Source of the DNA: CAYTWW01 sp043801855
GTDB taxonomy: Archaea; Nanobdellota; Nanobdellia; Woesearchaeales; GW2011-AR15
Assembly (NCBI GenBank): GCA_043801855.1
Contig: JAZDLQ010000055.1
Location: forward strand, 1-22,834
Direction of reading: 5' to 3'
DNA length: 22,834 nt
This document shows, piece by piece, positions 1-6,661 of the stretch (position 1 is its first letter; each line of letters starts with the position of its first letter). The notes below the pieces were generated by a model. It saw only the letters and a list, made by a program, of their open reading frames with translations, was not told where the DNA came from and did no database searches. A program made the position numbers and the translations under genes.

Positions 1-1
1 T

Positions 2-127
2 GTAATGCATTTTGCAAAAGTTTATAGAGTCAAAATTGGTGAAAAATTAGTGATATCTGAAGTGCCAAAAAAAACAAGAATATTGATTGAAAAAATGAAG
101 CTGCCTGAAGACATATTACTTAAATGA
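2..127 (+). CDS. C-terminal end of an unrecognised protein (partial)
   Basis: An open frame enters from the left edge and ends at TGA 125-127. The visible 41 residues are rich in Lys, Ile, Leu and Glu (for example KVYRVKIGEKLVISEVP), with a normal coding look and no low-complexity tract. An ATG lies at 5-7, so either a 40-residue protein starts here or, more likely, this is the tail of a longer gene outside the window. It converges on the ferredoxin-ArsM gene with only 7 nt between the two stop codons. I do not recognise the family. Confidence 0.5.
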   Translation, partial: VMHFAKVYRVKIGEKLVISEVPKKTRILIEKMKLPEDILLK

Positions 128-134
128 CGCAGAG

Positions 135-1208
135 TTAGGGAATAATTACTGTTTTGAATCCTGCTTTTTTTATTGCAAAAATATAATCTGCTTTTGACAT
201 TGCGCCAGCGATGCATTCTGCCCAGGCATCAAAACTTTTCATAATATCTTTAGGGAGTTTTCCATCTGTTACAATATCAGAAACAAGCAATCTTCCTCCT
301 TGTTTAAGCACTCGATAAGCTTCCTTGAATGTCTTTAGCTTGTCAACAGTTAGATTAATAACGCAGTTGCTGATTATTACATCAACTGAATTATCAATAA
401 CAGGCAGGTTCTCAATTTCCCCAAGCCGGAATTCAACATTGCTGTATCCGTGCTTCTTAGCGTTTATCTTTGCTTTTTCAATCATAGCTTGCGTCATATC
501 TACACCAATGACTTTTCCTGTTTTTCCAACTTTTTTTGCAGCAAGGAAAGCATCGATTCCTGCACCTGATCCTAAATCAAGGACAGTCTCTCCTTCTTTT
601 ATATCAGCAAGTGCAGTAGGGTTTCCGCAGCCAAGGCCGAGATTAGCGGATTTGGGAACTGCATTCAGCTCTTCATCACTATAGCCCATATCCTTTGACT
701 GTTTCACAGGATTGCAGCCACAGCCTGATGAACAACATCCTCGTCCTGTCTTTGCAACATCTGTGTATCTTTTTTTAACATAATCTTTTACATCAATTTC
801 CTTTTGTTTCATGCCGGTTTCACCATTATTTTTGATATCAATTAAATTGTAAAATTCTTTCTTTAACACATCCTTGAATTTATCTATGGCAGCAATTGGA
901 ATATAATTTTTTTCTTTAATTAATGCAAAAGCCTCATCAAAGCGATCTTTTGAAAACGCCTCATCAAGCCCTGCAATCCCAACTTCCACAGAATCGATTT
1001 TAATATATTTTGTCTTCACAAATGATATCGCTTTTTGTGGGCAGATATTCTCGCATGAATTGCAATTTTTTATGCATTTCTCAGGATAAGTTACTATTGC
1101 AATACCATGCTCTTTTTTATATACTTTCTGCGGGCAGAAATTGATGCAGATAAAGCAGTCTTTTTTGCAACGTGCATCATCAATTCTTGGGAACCAGTCT
1201 TTTGACAT
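135..1208 (-). CDS. arsM: Ferredoxin-arsenite methyltransferase fusion (ArsM)
   Basis: This is a 357-residue S-adenosylmethionine-dependent arsenite methyltransferase with an N-terminal ferredoxin domain. Two mirrored CX3CX2CX3CP motifs (C14/18/21/25 and C45/49/52/56) should bind two [4Fe-4S] clusters. Residues 70-135 are an unassigned linker. The methyltransferase follows: Cys-rich CCSSGCGC (158-165), NLGLGCGNP with C194, SAM-binding DLGSGAG (211-217), GVD (235-237), SNCVINL with C282, and AECIAGAM with C332. C194, C282 and C332 match the arsenic-binding cysteines of ArsM enzymes. The family product is methylated arsenic; supply of electrons by the ferredoxin domain is an inference. The protein ends at AGFKTVIIP, shorter than usual ArsM, so the last strands may be missing. 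It starts 2 nt after the acr3 stop and is the last gene of the arsenic operon. Confidence 0.92.
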   Translation of the reverse strand: MSKDWFPRIDDARCKKDCFICINFCPQKVYKKEHGIAIVTYPEKCIKNCNSCENICPQKAISFVKTKYIKIDSVEVGIAGLDEAFSKDRFDEAFALIKEKNYIPIAAIDKFKDVLKKEFYNLIDIKNNGETGMKQKEIDVKDYVKKRYTDVAKTGRGCCSSGCGCNPVKQSKDMGYSDEELNAVPKSANLGLGCGNPTALADIKEGETVLDLGSGAGIDAFLAAKKVGKTGKVIGVDMTQAMIEKAKINAKKHGYSNVEFRLGEIENLPVIDNSVDVIISNCVINLTVDKLKTFKEAYRVLKQGGRLLVSDIVTDGKLPKDIMKSFDAWAECIAGAMSKADYIFAIKKAGFKTVIIP

Positions 1209-1210
1209 TT

Positions 1211-2242
1211 TTATGCATCTGCGCTGTTATTTGGCCAGAAATTTTTGCTTTTTAGATAGCGTAAAACATAAACAACCCCCAACATTAATGGAACCTCTAA
1301 AAAAAGCCCCATTGTTGTGCCAAGTGCAGCCATTGAGCCAACTCCAAAAAGACCAACAGCTGATGCAATTGCAATCTCAAAATGGCTGGAGCTTCCGATT
1401 AAAACAGTTATTGATGCTTCTTTATATTTTAATTTTGCAATTCGCGTCACAAAAATATTATAGCCAACTATTATAATATGCCCAAGTAAAAGCGGGATTG
1501 ACACAAGGAGCATAGACTTAGGGTTATTTAATAGGACCTGCCCATTAAGCGAAAATATTACAACAAGAGTTGTAAGAAGAGCAATGATTGAAATTTTTCC
1601 TATAATGTTTCTATAAATATCATTAAACCATAATTCTCCTTTATATTTAATAATCATTTGTTTTGAAATATATCCAATTACTAGAGGAATGCCAATAAAA
1701 ACACCTACAGAAATCATAAGGGCAATCCTATCAAGCTGTATGTTCTGCATCCCTGTAAGAAGGCTTACAACAGGCACATAGAGAAACATTATTGTTATAG
1801 TATTTAGTGTTGTATTAATCACATTCTGCTCCTGGTTGCCTTTTGCAAGAGAGCCCCATACAAGCACCATAGCAGTGCATGGGCTTGAACCTAGAAGGAT
1901 TAAAGCTATAATAAGCTGGCTTTCACCTTTTAAAAAAGTGTATGCAAGAAATGCGCAGATAAGCGGAGCTACAATCCAATTTGACAAAAGCGTCAAAAGG
2001 ATCGGCTTAGGGTTTTTTGCAAGCTTTTTCAATTCAGTAAGTTGTATATTCAGTAAAGCCGGATACATCATAAAAAAAAGGCAAACACCTATTGGAATTG
2101 AAACACCACCTATTTTCCAAGCATCAATTGATTTTCCTATAGTAGGAATAAATACAGACATAAGTAGACCGATGACCATGCATACTGCTACCCATACGAA
2201 TAGATATTTTTCAAATATGCCAAGAGATTCTTTGTTTTTCAT
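1211..2242 (-). CDS. acr3: Arsenite efflux transporter, ACR3 family
   Basis: This 343-residue membrane protein has about ten hydrophobic segments, the normal size for the ACR3 family, which exports As(III) as an arsenite/proton antiporter in the cytoplasmic membrane. The signature GSSPCTAMVLVWGSLAKGN around 118-136 carries the essential Cys (C122). The late segment LFLEVPLML carries the conserved Glu (E316). The start is well fixed: ATG 2240-2242 has a strong Shine-Dalgarno AGGAGGT at 2249-2255. About 100 nt separate it from the upstream arsG-like gene, with AT-rich promoter-like sequence, so it may also be transcribed separately. The arsM gene follows after 2 nt. Family assignment is firm. 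Confidence 0.95.
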   Translation of the reverse strand: MKNKESLGIFEKYLFVWVAVCMVIGLLMSVFIPTIGKSIDAWKIGGVSIPIGVCLFFMMYPALLNIQLTELKKLAKNPKPILLTLLSNWIVAPLICAFLAYTFLKGESQLIIALILLGSSPCTAMVLVWGSLAKGNQEQNVINTTLNTITIMFLYVPVVSLLTGMQNIQLDRIALMISVGVFIGIPLVIGYISKQMIIKYKGELWFNDIYRNIIGKISIIALLTTLVVIFSLNGQVLLNNPKSMLLVSIPLLLGHIIIVGYNIFVTRIAKLKYKEASITVLIGSSSHFEIAIASAVGLFGVGSMAALGTTMGLFLEVPLMLGVVYVLRYLKSKNFWPNNSADA

Positions 2243-2302
2243 TTAATTACCTCCTAAAAATCATATTACAATCCAACGCTCCTTTTTTGATGAACACATT
2301 TC

Positions 2303-2325
2303 AAATATTCGTATATAAAATATAT
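2303..2325 (-). promoter_or_regulatory. Possible internal promoter before acr3
   Basis: In the 104-nt gap before acr3 there is an AT-rich stretch on the minus strand (TTAATATATTTTATATACG). It contains a TATA-like core and two imperfect octamers (AAATATTC, AAATATAT) spaced 15 nt apart, a weak echo of the arsR operator. It would give acr3-arsM a separate transcript with a leader that includes the strong AGGAGGT. Confidence 0.3.
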
Positions 2326-2346
2326 TAATCTGTCTTGGTTTATGGT

Positions 2347-3063
2347 TCAGAAAACCAAATTAAACTTAATAATATAATAAATTCCGATAATTATGAATAT
2401 TATAGACGCACCGATTCTTACTAATTTTTCAACCTGGCTAACTTTATTCATGACACTCCCAATTTTTGAAACACTATACGATAGGATTAATGAAAATATA
2501 ATAACAGGCAATCCTGTTGCAATTGCAAATACACCAGGTATAAAAAAAGCATCACCTGCCTTTAATGCAAGAGGAATCAGCATCCCAAAATATAGTACTC
2601 CGCTAAATGGGCAGAACGCCAATGCAAAAAGTACCCCCAATAAAAAGCTTCCAAGATATCCTTTCCTGCTTAATTTTTCTTTTATTTTATCCAGTTTTCC
2701 ATTTGACTCAGAAATTGGCAGCTTAATTATTTCAAGCATGATTAGCCCGAACAATAAAAGCAGAGGCCCAATAATTTTCTCACTGTATTTCTGGAGAAAT
2801 AATGCAATTCCCTGAGTGTTCGTCCCTGCAAGCACAATAAGTGATGCAATCAGAACATATGTAAACATCCTGCCGATTGTGTAAATTAATCCAACAAGAA
2901 ATGTATGTTTGGAATGCTCAATTTTCCTTGAGATAAAAGCGATTGCTGTAATATTTGTTGCCAAGGGACATGGGCTTATCGCAGTCATTAGTCCAATAAA
3001 AAATGCTGCAAGTAAAGGAATGTTACTTGACCCCATTGATTCCATGAAACTCATTATGCTCAT
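2347..3063 (-). CDS. arsG: ArsG-like permease (CcdA/DsbD transmembrane family)
   Basis: This is a membrane protein of about 238 residues with six or so hydrophobic helices. It has the two half-repeats of the CcdA/DsbD transmembrane family, each with a Cys-Pro: SPCP (C32) and FCPF (C151). Members in arsenic operons beside an ArsF-type protein are known as ArsG, an efflux permease for trivalent aromatic arsenicals in the ArsEFG system. The alternative is a generic thiol/electron carrier of the CcdA type. I chose ATG 3061-3063, which lies 1 nt beyond the arsF stop (TAATATG) with GGAG about 11 nt upstream. A longer frame from TTG 3096 would overlap arsF by 32 nt. The ArsG label rests mainly on context. 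Confidence 0.85.
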   Translation of the reverse strand: MSIMSFMESMGSSNIPLLAAFFIGLMTAISPCPLATNITAIAFISRKIEHSKHTFLVGLIYTIGRMFTYVLIASLIVLAGTNTQGIALFLQKYSEKIIGPLLLLFGLIMLEIIKLPISESNGKLDKIKEKLSRKGYLGSFLLGVLFALAFCPFSGVLYFGMLIPLALKAGDAFFIPGVFAIATGLPVIIFSLILSYSVSKIGSVMNKVSQVEKLVRIGASIIFIIIGIYYIIKFNLVF

Positions 3064-3064
3064 A

Positions 3065-3541
3065 TTAACTGTAGTCTCCGATAAGCCTTTTTTCAATCAC
3101 TCCTTTAAGATAATCCATGTATGCTTGCTTATTGTCTATCTTGTACCATACATTAGTATTCTGTTCTGCGTGAAATCCGGTGTCATCATATACTCCAAGC
3201 CATAGTGAAGAGCCTGTTGCGCCGTATTTCATAGTAGTTTCAAGATTAGTTGGCTCATCGACATTTATTGACGCAAATACAATTTTGCCAGATGCAAGCT
3301 CATTTGAAAAATAAGTATTAACTGTCGTTTCAGCATATGCTTTTATTGTCTTACAAGTATAGCATTGATTGGTTCCATGGAAATGGTATACTTCAATTTT
3401 ATCAACTTTTGGTGTAGTTGCAACTGCCAAAGAATTGACTGCAGTGTTACCTGTTGTTGTTTCCGATTTAGTGGTGCAGCCAAATACAAATAACAAACTC
3501 ATGAATGTTGCATATAATAATAATTTTTGAAATTGCTTCAT
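3065..3541 (-). CDS. arsF: ArsF-like thioredoxin-fold lipoprotein
   Basis: This 158-residue protein starts with a lipoprotein signal: Lys-containing N-terminus, hydrophobic stretch, lipobox LFVFGC with C22. A Ser/Thr/Asn-rich spacer follows, then a thioredoxin-like domain beginning KIEVYHFHGTNQCYTCK with a CxxC (C60, C63). The form VYxFHGTxxCxTC matches the ArsF family, named as a nitrophenyl-arsenical reductase subunit in the ArsEFG pathway. It should sit on the outer face of the membrane, next to the ArsG-like permease. ATG 3539-3541 is preferred because GTGAGG lies just upstream and 7 nt separate it from the arsP stop; a longer frame from ATG 3562 overlaps arsP. Family recognition is good; the substrate in this organism is inferred. 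Confidence 0.85.
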   Translation of the reverse strand: MKQFQKLLLYATFMSLLFVFGCTTKSETTTGNTAVNSLAVATTPKVDKIEVYHFHGTNQCYTCKTIKAYAETTVNTYFSNELASGKIVFASINVDEPTNLETTMKYGATGSSLWLGVYDDTGFHAEQNTNVWYKIDNKQAYMDYLKGVIEKRLIGDYS

Positions 3542-3548
3542 TTTATCC

Positions 3549-4529
3549 TCACAGTATCGCATTCATCACATAACCCATTATAATTATCCCAATGATTGTT
3601 ATTCCAAGGAATATTGCTAATAGCTGCCATTTCATAACTTTTTTCAATATCAAAATTTCAGGAATTGAAACTGTTACAATCGCTGTCATGAATGCAAGCG
3701 CTGTCCCAAGTGGAACACCTTTTCCGACAAGTGCTTCCATAACAGGAATAACGCTAATTGAGTTTGCATATAATGGTGCGCCTAATAGTACAGCAACAGG
3801 AACTGCCCAAAATGCTTTTGATGAAAGATAATTCTCAACTAAGTTTGCAGGTACAAACCCATGAATCAAAGCGCCTAATCCAACACCGAATACAACATAA
3901 GGGAATACCTGCTTTGTGATGTTCCATCCGTCATCCCACCAATATGAAAGTAGCTCTTTTAATTTCAGAGCATTTCCTCCATGCTCTTTTTCAACTTGTG
4001 CTTTAGACTTGAATTTCAATAGCTCCTGCTTAACAAATCTGTCAAGCTTTAGGCTTTGGATAAATATTCCGCCAAGAACTGCAACAGCTATTCCAATTAG
4101 ATTATAGATAAATGTAACCTTAAACCCAAACATTGCAGGAAACAGGTATAAGGAGGCCTCATTGACAAGAGGAGAACTAATTAAAAACGCAAAAGTTATT
4201 CCAAGAGGAATTCCTGCACCAACAAATCCTATAAATAGAGGGATTGATGAGCATGAGCAAAATGGTGTTACTACACCAAGGAATGCAGCAAACAAGTAGT
4301 CCAGGCCAAACCATCTGCGTTTTGTAAGAATATCTTTTACTTTATCCATCGGAAAAAAGTATCGTGTCATTGCCATCACGTAATTTATTACAATTAGCAA
4401 TAGTCCAATCTTGATAATATCATAAATGAAAAAGTTAGCTGCACTTCCTATAAATGATTCCTTGCCTATCTTCAGAAAGCTATTTGTAACAAGATCCGCA
4501 AACACCTGTATAGGGCTAAAAATATCCAC
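3549..4529 (-). CDS. arsP: ArsP-type organoarsenical efflux permease (PF03773-like)
   Basis: This 326-residue permease has about eight to ten hydrophobic segments. Its first half holds TPFCSCSSIPLFIGFVGAG (C91, C93) followed by ISSPLVNE. Its second half holds GAPLYANSISVIPV and TVSIPEI. These are marks of the ArsP_1 (former DUF318) permeases; characterised ArsP exports trivalent methylated and aromatic arsenicals. Paired with ArsM in this operon, it would remove methylarsenite made in the cell. The start is GTG 4527-4529 with GGAG 8 nt upstream, 1 nt after the corrected stop of the thioredoxin gene (TAAAGTG), implying translational coupling. Other members of the family may move metals, so the arsenic role leans on context. 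Confidence 0.88.
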   Translation of the reverse strand: MDIFSPIQVFADLVTNSFLKIGKESFIGSAANFFIYDIIKIGLLLIVINYVMAMTRYFFPMDKVKDILTKRRWFGLDYLFAAFLGVVTPFCSCSSIPLFIGFVGAGIPLGITFAFLISSPLVNEASLYLFPAMFGFKVTFIYNLIGIAVAVLGGIFIQSLKLDRFVKQELLKFKSKAQVEKEHGGNALKLKELLSYWWDDGWNITKQVFPYVVFGVGLGALIHGFVPANLVENYLSSKAFWAVPVAVLLGAPLYANSISVIPVMEALVGKGVPLGTALAFMTAIVTVSIPEILILKKVMKWQLLAIFLGITIIGIIIMGYVMNAIL

Positions 4530-4530
4530 T

Positions 4531-4789
4531 TTACTCTCCTTTTGCTGCCCTTTGTATAGCTGCCTTTATTTTTGCAGTGTCAGAAGTAAAACCTGTCATT
4601 GCTATCCTATCATTTACTGCCAAGAATTGGGCTGCTCATTGCGCCAATTTCAATCATTTTTTGCATTCTTTTATCCCCGCTGAGATATTCCACCTTGTCC
4701 TTTGTTCCCATCTCAGAAACTGCCTTCAGTGTAACCTCATAGAGCTTTTTGCATGTCGGGCAGCCTGAACCAATAACTGTAATTTTCAT
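4531..4789 (-). CDS. Small thioredoxin-like protein, frameshifted in this sequence
   Basis: This is a thioredoxin-fold protein of the compact archaeal MTH895/TM0996 type: MKITVIGSGCPTCKKLYE with CxxC at C10 and C13, then GAMSSPIL with the cis-Pro. The frame as written stops early at 4610 after PILGSK. Dropping one C of the pair at 4620-4621 continues the frame as PILAVNDRIAMTGFTSDTAK and ends at TAA 4531-4533, giving 85 residues, the usual family length. The corrected end lies 1 nt from the arsP start. The indel is either a sequence error or a recent mutation. ATG 4787-4789 is chosen because homology begins there and GGAG lies 12 nt upstream. It may be the thiol donor for ArsF or ArsM; it is a candidate for the ArsE role, but that is a guess. 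Confidence 0.85.
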
Positions 4790-4827
4790 TTTATGATTTC
4801 TCCAAAGCAATAGATATTTGCACATAT

Positions 4828-4851
4828 AAATATTTGTCTATTTAAATATTT
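4828..4851 (-). promoter_or_regulatory. Second copy of the operator/promoter, before the thioredoxin gene
   Basis: AAATATTT occurs at 4828-4835 and 4844-4851 with 8 nt between, the same arrangement as before arsR; the last four spacer bases (ATTT on the + strand) also agree. It lies in the 69-nt gap between arsR and the thioredoxin gene. A TATA-like TTTAAATA sits at the right distance to drive a leadered transcript whose ATG has its own GGAG. Confidence 0.5.
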
Positions 4852-4858
4852 TTCTAAA

Positions 4859-5110
4859 TTAATCTTCAAGAAGTCTCAGGATTTTCTCTGCTTTTTTATC
4901 TGAAATTTTGTAGAGTATATTGGTTCCGTCTTTTCTGGATTTTAAAATACCGGCTTCCTCAAGTTTCTTTAAGTGAAGAGAGACATTCGGCTGCGATTTC
5001 TTTGTATAAGGAACAATCTTACATGCACATTGCTCACCGTTTTTTAAGAACTCAAGTATCTTAAGCCTTGTCTCATCAGAAAGTGCTTTTAGAAATTCAT
5101 GTTTTTTCAT
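4859..5110 (-). CDS. arsR: ArsR-family metalloregulatory repressor
   Basis: This 83-residue winged-helix protein is the normal size for ArsR/SmtB regulators. It opens with KHEFLKALSDETRLKILEFL. The recognition region is SQPNVSLHLKKLEEAGIL (39-56), and the wing is KSRKDGTNILYKIS. Residues 26-30, EQCACK, hold the CxC pair (C28, C30) at the position of the As(III)/Sb(III) site of classical ArsR (the ELCVC motif). Binding of As(III) would release the repressor from DNA. It is the first gene of the arsenic operon, and an operator-like double repeat lies 12-35 nt upstream, overlapping the probable TATA box, so it likely represses itself. Confidence 0.95.
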   Translation of the reverse strand: MKKHEFLKALSDETRLKILEFLKNGEQCACKIVPYTKKSQPNVSLHLKKLEEAGILKSRKDGTNILYKISDKKAEKILRLLED

Positions 5111-5121
5111 TAAGAAACTGC

Positions 5122-5145
5122 AAATATTTACAAATTTAAATATTT
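5122..5145 (-). promoter_or_regulatory. Promoter and putative ArsR operator before arsR
   Basis: Two copies of the self-complementary octamer AAATATTT (5122-5129 and 5138-5145) are separated by 8 nt. On the minus strand this gives a TTTAAAT-type TATA element about 30 nt before the arsR ATG, as expected for a leaderless archaeal transcript. The same octamer-8-octamer layout recurs at 4828-4851. Binding by ArsR is inferred. Confidence 0.55.
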
Positions 5146-5238
5146 AACCACAAAAAAGGATAAAACTCAGAATCGCCACAAGTGAGGAAGTATCCTGAAC
5201 AAATAAATTTTTATAGCAATTATATTTTATTAGTATCT

Positions 5239-5505
5239 ATGGGATTTTTTGGAGATCTGTTAAATAATGCAAAGGATACAATTGTAAACAAGGCTCACTC
5301 TGAAGTTTCAGATTCAATATATAAGACAATTGACAATGCTAAAGAAAATGCTAAATACAAATGCCCTAAATGCAAAAAAAAGGCAACTGAAGAAGATAAA
5401 TTCTGCCAGCAATGCGGAGCAAAATTAAAAGAAACATGCAAAGAATGCAACATATTTTTTCCTCTTGGAACTAAATTCTGCAAAGAATGCGGCAAAAAAT
5501 TATAG
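5239..5505 (+). CDS. Small double zinc-ribbon protein
   Basis: This 88-residue protein begins MGFFGDLLNNAKDTIVNKA, an amphipathic helical N-terminus of about 45 residues. Four CxxC knuckles follow (CPKC, CQQC, CKEC, CKEC), forming two zinc ribbons of the zinc_ribbon_2/DZR type. Such ribbons serve as protein or nucleic-acid contacts; no specific role can be read. I chose ATG 5239 over an upstream ATG at 5182 because a TATA-like TTTTTATA (5208-5215) lies 31 nt before it, placing the transcript start at this codon. It is divergent from arsR, about 130 nt away, and converges with the deaminase gene. Confidence 0.75.
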   Translation: MGFFGDLLNNAKDTIVNKAHSEVSDSIYKTIDNAKENAKYKCPKCKKKATEEDKFCQQCGAKLKETCKECNIFFPLGTKFCKECGKKL

Positions 5506-5539
5506 AGAAGTTTACAAAAAATCTGCAAAGATCTCTATA
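5501..5539. terminator. Inverted repeat between convergent genes
   Basis: TATAGAGA (5501-5508) and TCTCTATA (5532-5539) form a perfect 8-bp stem with a 23-nt loop. The left arm includes the stop codon of the zinc-ribbon gene; the right arm ends 2 nt from the stop of the deaminase gene. The position between convergent genes suggests a shared transcription end or mRNA 3' hairpin. Archaeal termination does not require hairpins, so the role is uncertain. Confidence 0.35.
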
Positions 5540-5541
5540 GC

Positions 5542-6087
5542 TTAATTAATCAGTATCCCTGATTCTTTCATATATTTTTGAAATTCTTTTGATTCCCTAA
5601 TTTGCTTTGGAAAAGATTCTCCCTTATCTTCTGCATTAACAAACTCAGATACTTTCCATGTTTTTACACTACCGTCAGACTGCCTTGCTTTTACTGTCTC
5701 AATTTCACCCTGGACAATTGTTCTCCTGCACATCATGCATGCTTCAGAGTCAAATACCTTGCCATCGTAAGTCTCTCCATACAAGTAAAGAGTTGCACCC
5801 TTTCTGTCATTTGGATTTGCTGCAAGGAGTGCATTTTGTTCAGCATGGAATGCCTTGCAAAGCTCATAGCGCTCTCCGGGTGGGATTCCAAGGGCATTTC
5901 TCATACATTTTCCTATCTCAAGGCAATCCTTTGCTTTTCTTATGGCTCCATTATATCCTGTTGCAATAATTTTATCGCTGGATGAGACAATTACTGCGCC
6001 AAACCTTCTTCTAAGGCATGTTGCTCTTTTTGAGACAACTGCCGCAATATTCAAATAGTATTCATCTTTTGATGGTCGCTTATACAT
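5542..6087 (-). CDS. dCMP deaminase-family zinc enzyme
   Basis: This 181-residue protein belongs to the cytidine/deoxycytidylate deaminase superfamily. The zinc site is HAEQN (H81, catalytic E83) with the partner Cys pair in ACMMC (C117, C120); the usual PCxxC has Ala in place of Pro. Extra cysteines (C24, C55, C61, C77) lie where ComEB/dCMP deaminases often bind a second zinc. ATGYNG (42-47) also fits dCMP deaminase. The likely reaction is dCMP to dUMP, feeding thymidylate synthesis, in line with the nearby thymidylate-synthase-like, tmk and dut genes. Its start overlaps the end of the UPF0200 kinase gene by 8 nt (ATGTATAA), so the two are probably co-translated. Confidence 0.88.
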   Translation of the reverse strand: MYKRPSKDEYYLNIAAVVSKRATCLRRRFGAVIVSSSDKIIATGYNGAIRKAKDCLEIGKCMRNALGIPPGERYELCKAFHAEQNALLAANPNDRKGATLYLYGETYDGKVFDSEACMMCRRTIVQGEIETVKARQSDGSVKTWKVSEFVNAEDKGESFPKQIRESKEFQKYMKESGILIN

Positions 6088-6628
6088 TTGTTAGTTCACC
6101 ATATATTTTTTCAAGAATTTCTTTAATATATTCAATAGAAGATTCATTAACTAGTGTGTAATCTGCAATCGCTATCGGCCCTGCTTTGTGCAGGTTCTCG
6201 ATTTCAGAGTGATCTCTTGATTTTGCCTGTTCGTTAGATAATGGCCGTATATACCTTTTTGCAAGCCTTTCATATCTTGTTTTTGGAGATGCATAAACTG
6301 AAATAACAACCATCTTTGGAAACTCAGATTTTAGCACAAGATATTCTTCCCATGAATATAATCCATCTAAAACCACATTTCCTTTCTTTGAAAATTCTAT
6401 AATTTTTAAAACATTTAATTTAGCATAGGCAGCCATCCCATACTCTTCTCGCAGCGATTCTCTAACTTTTCGCTCATTGGCTTCATTAACTTCAAGGTTT
6501 CTTTCTTTTAAGACATCCATTGTTATTCCGCCAAAATATACTCGAAAATACCCCTTAGCAATAAAAAAATCAGTGACAACAGACTTTCCGCTTCCGGTCA
6601 TTCCAACAACAGCCACAATTGCCCCCAT
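6080..6628 (-). CDS. UPF0200-type P-loop kinase
   Basis: This 182-residue P-loop NTPase has Walker A GMTGSGKS (9-16) and the series typical of archaeal UPF0200 proteins: REEYGMAAYAKLNV, VVLDGLYSWEEY, ASPKTRYERLAKR and ADYTLVNESSIEYIKE. These relate to dephospho-CoA kinase and adenylate kinase folds and probably phosphorylate a small molecule; the substrate is not known to me. The 8-nt overlap with the dCMP-deaminase-like gene hints at nucleotide metabolism, but that is only context. The ATG lies 33 nt after the stop of the upstream lipoprotein gene, with TATA-like AT-rich sequence between, so it may have its own promoter. Confidence 0.85.
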   Translation of the reverse strand: MGAIVAVVGMTGSGKSVVTDFFIAKGYFRVYFGGITMDVLKERNLEVNEANERKVRESLREEYGMAAYAKLNVLKIIEFSKKGNVVLDGLYSWEEYLVLKSEFPKMVVISVYASPKTRYERLAKRYIRPLSNEQAKSRDHSEIENLHKAGPIAIADYTLVNESSIEYIKEILEKIYGELTNV

Positions 6629-6661
6629 ACTAAGAAAAATAAGATATTAATTTAAAAAACT

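Noticed and set aside
22..216. Minus-strand frame beyond the arsM end as a missing ArsM C-terminus
   Set aside because: Its translation does not resemble ArsM, and the opposite strand reads as a plausible protein tail.
325..684. 119-residue + strand frame inside arsM
   Set aside because: It is antisense to the clear ArsM domain, with no promoter or recognisable protein features.
1141..1476. 111-residue + strand frame across the arsM/acr3 junction
   Set aside because: It is opposite two firmly assigned genes and has Gln/Leu-rich shadow composition.
3064..3096. Longer arsG start at TTG 3096
   Set aside because: It would overlap arsF by 32 nt. The GGAG before it also encodes the conserved arsF tail, and ATG 3063 fits the 1-nt junction.
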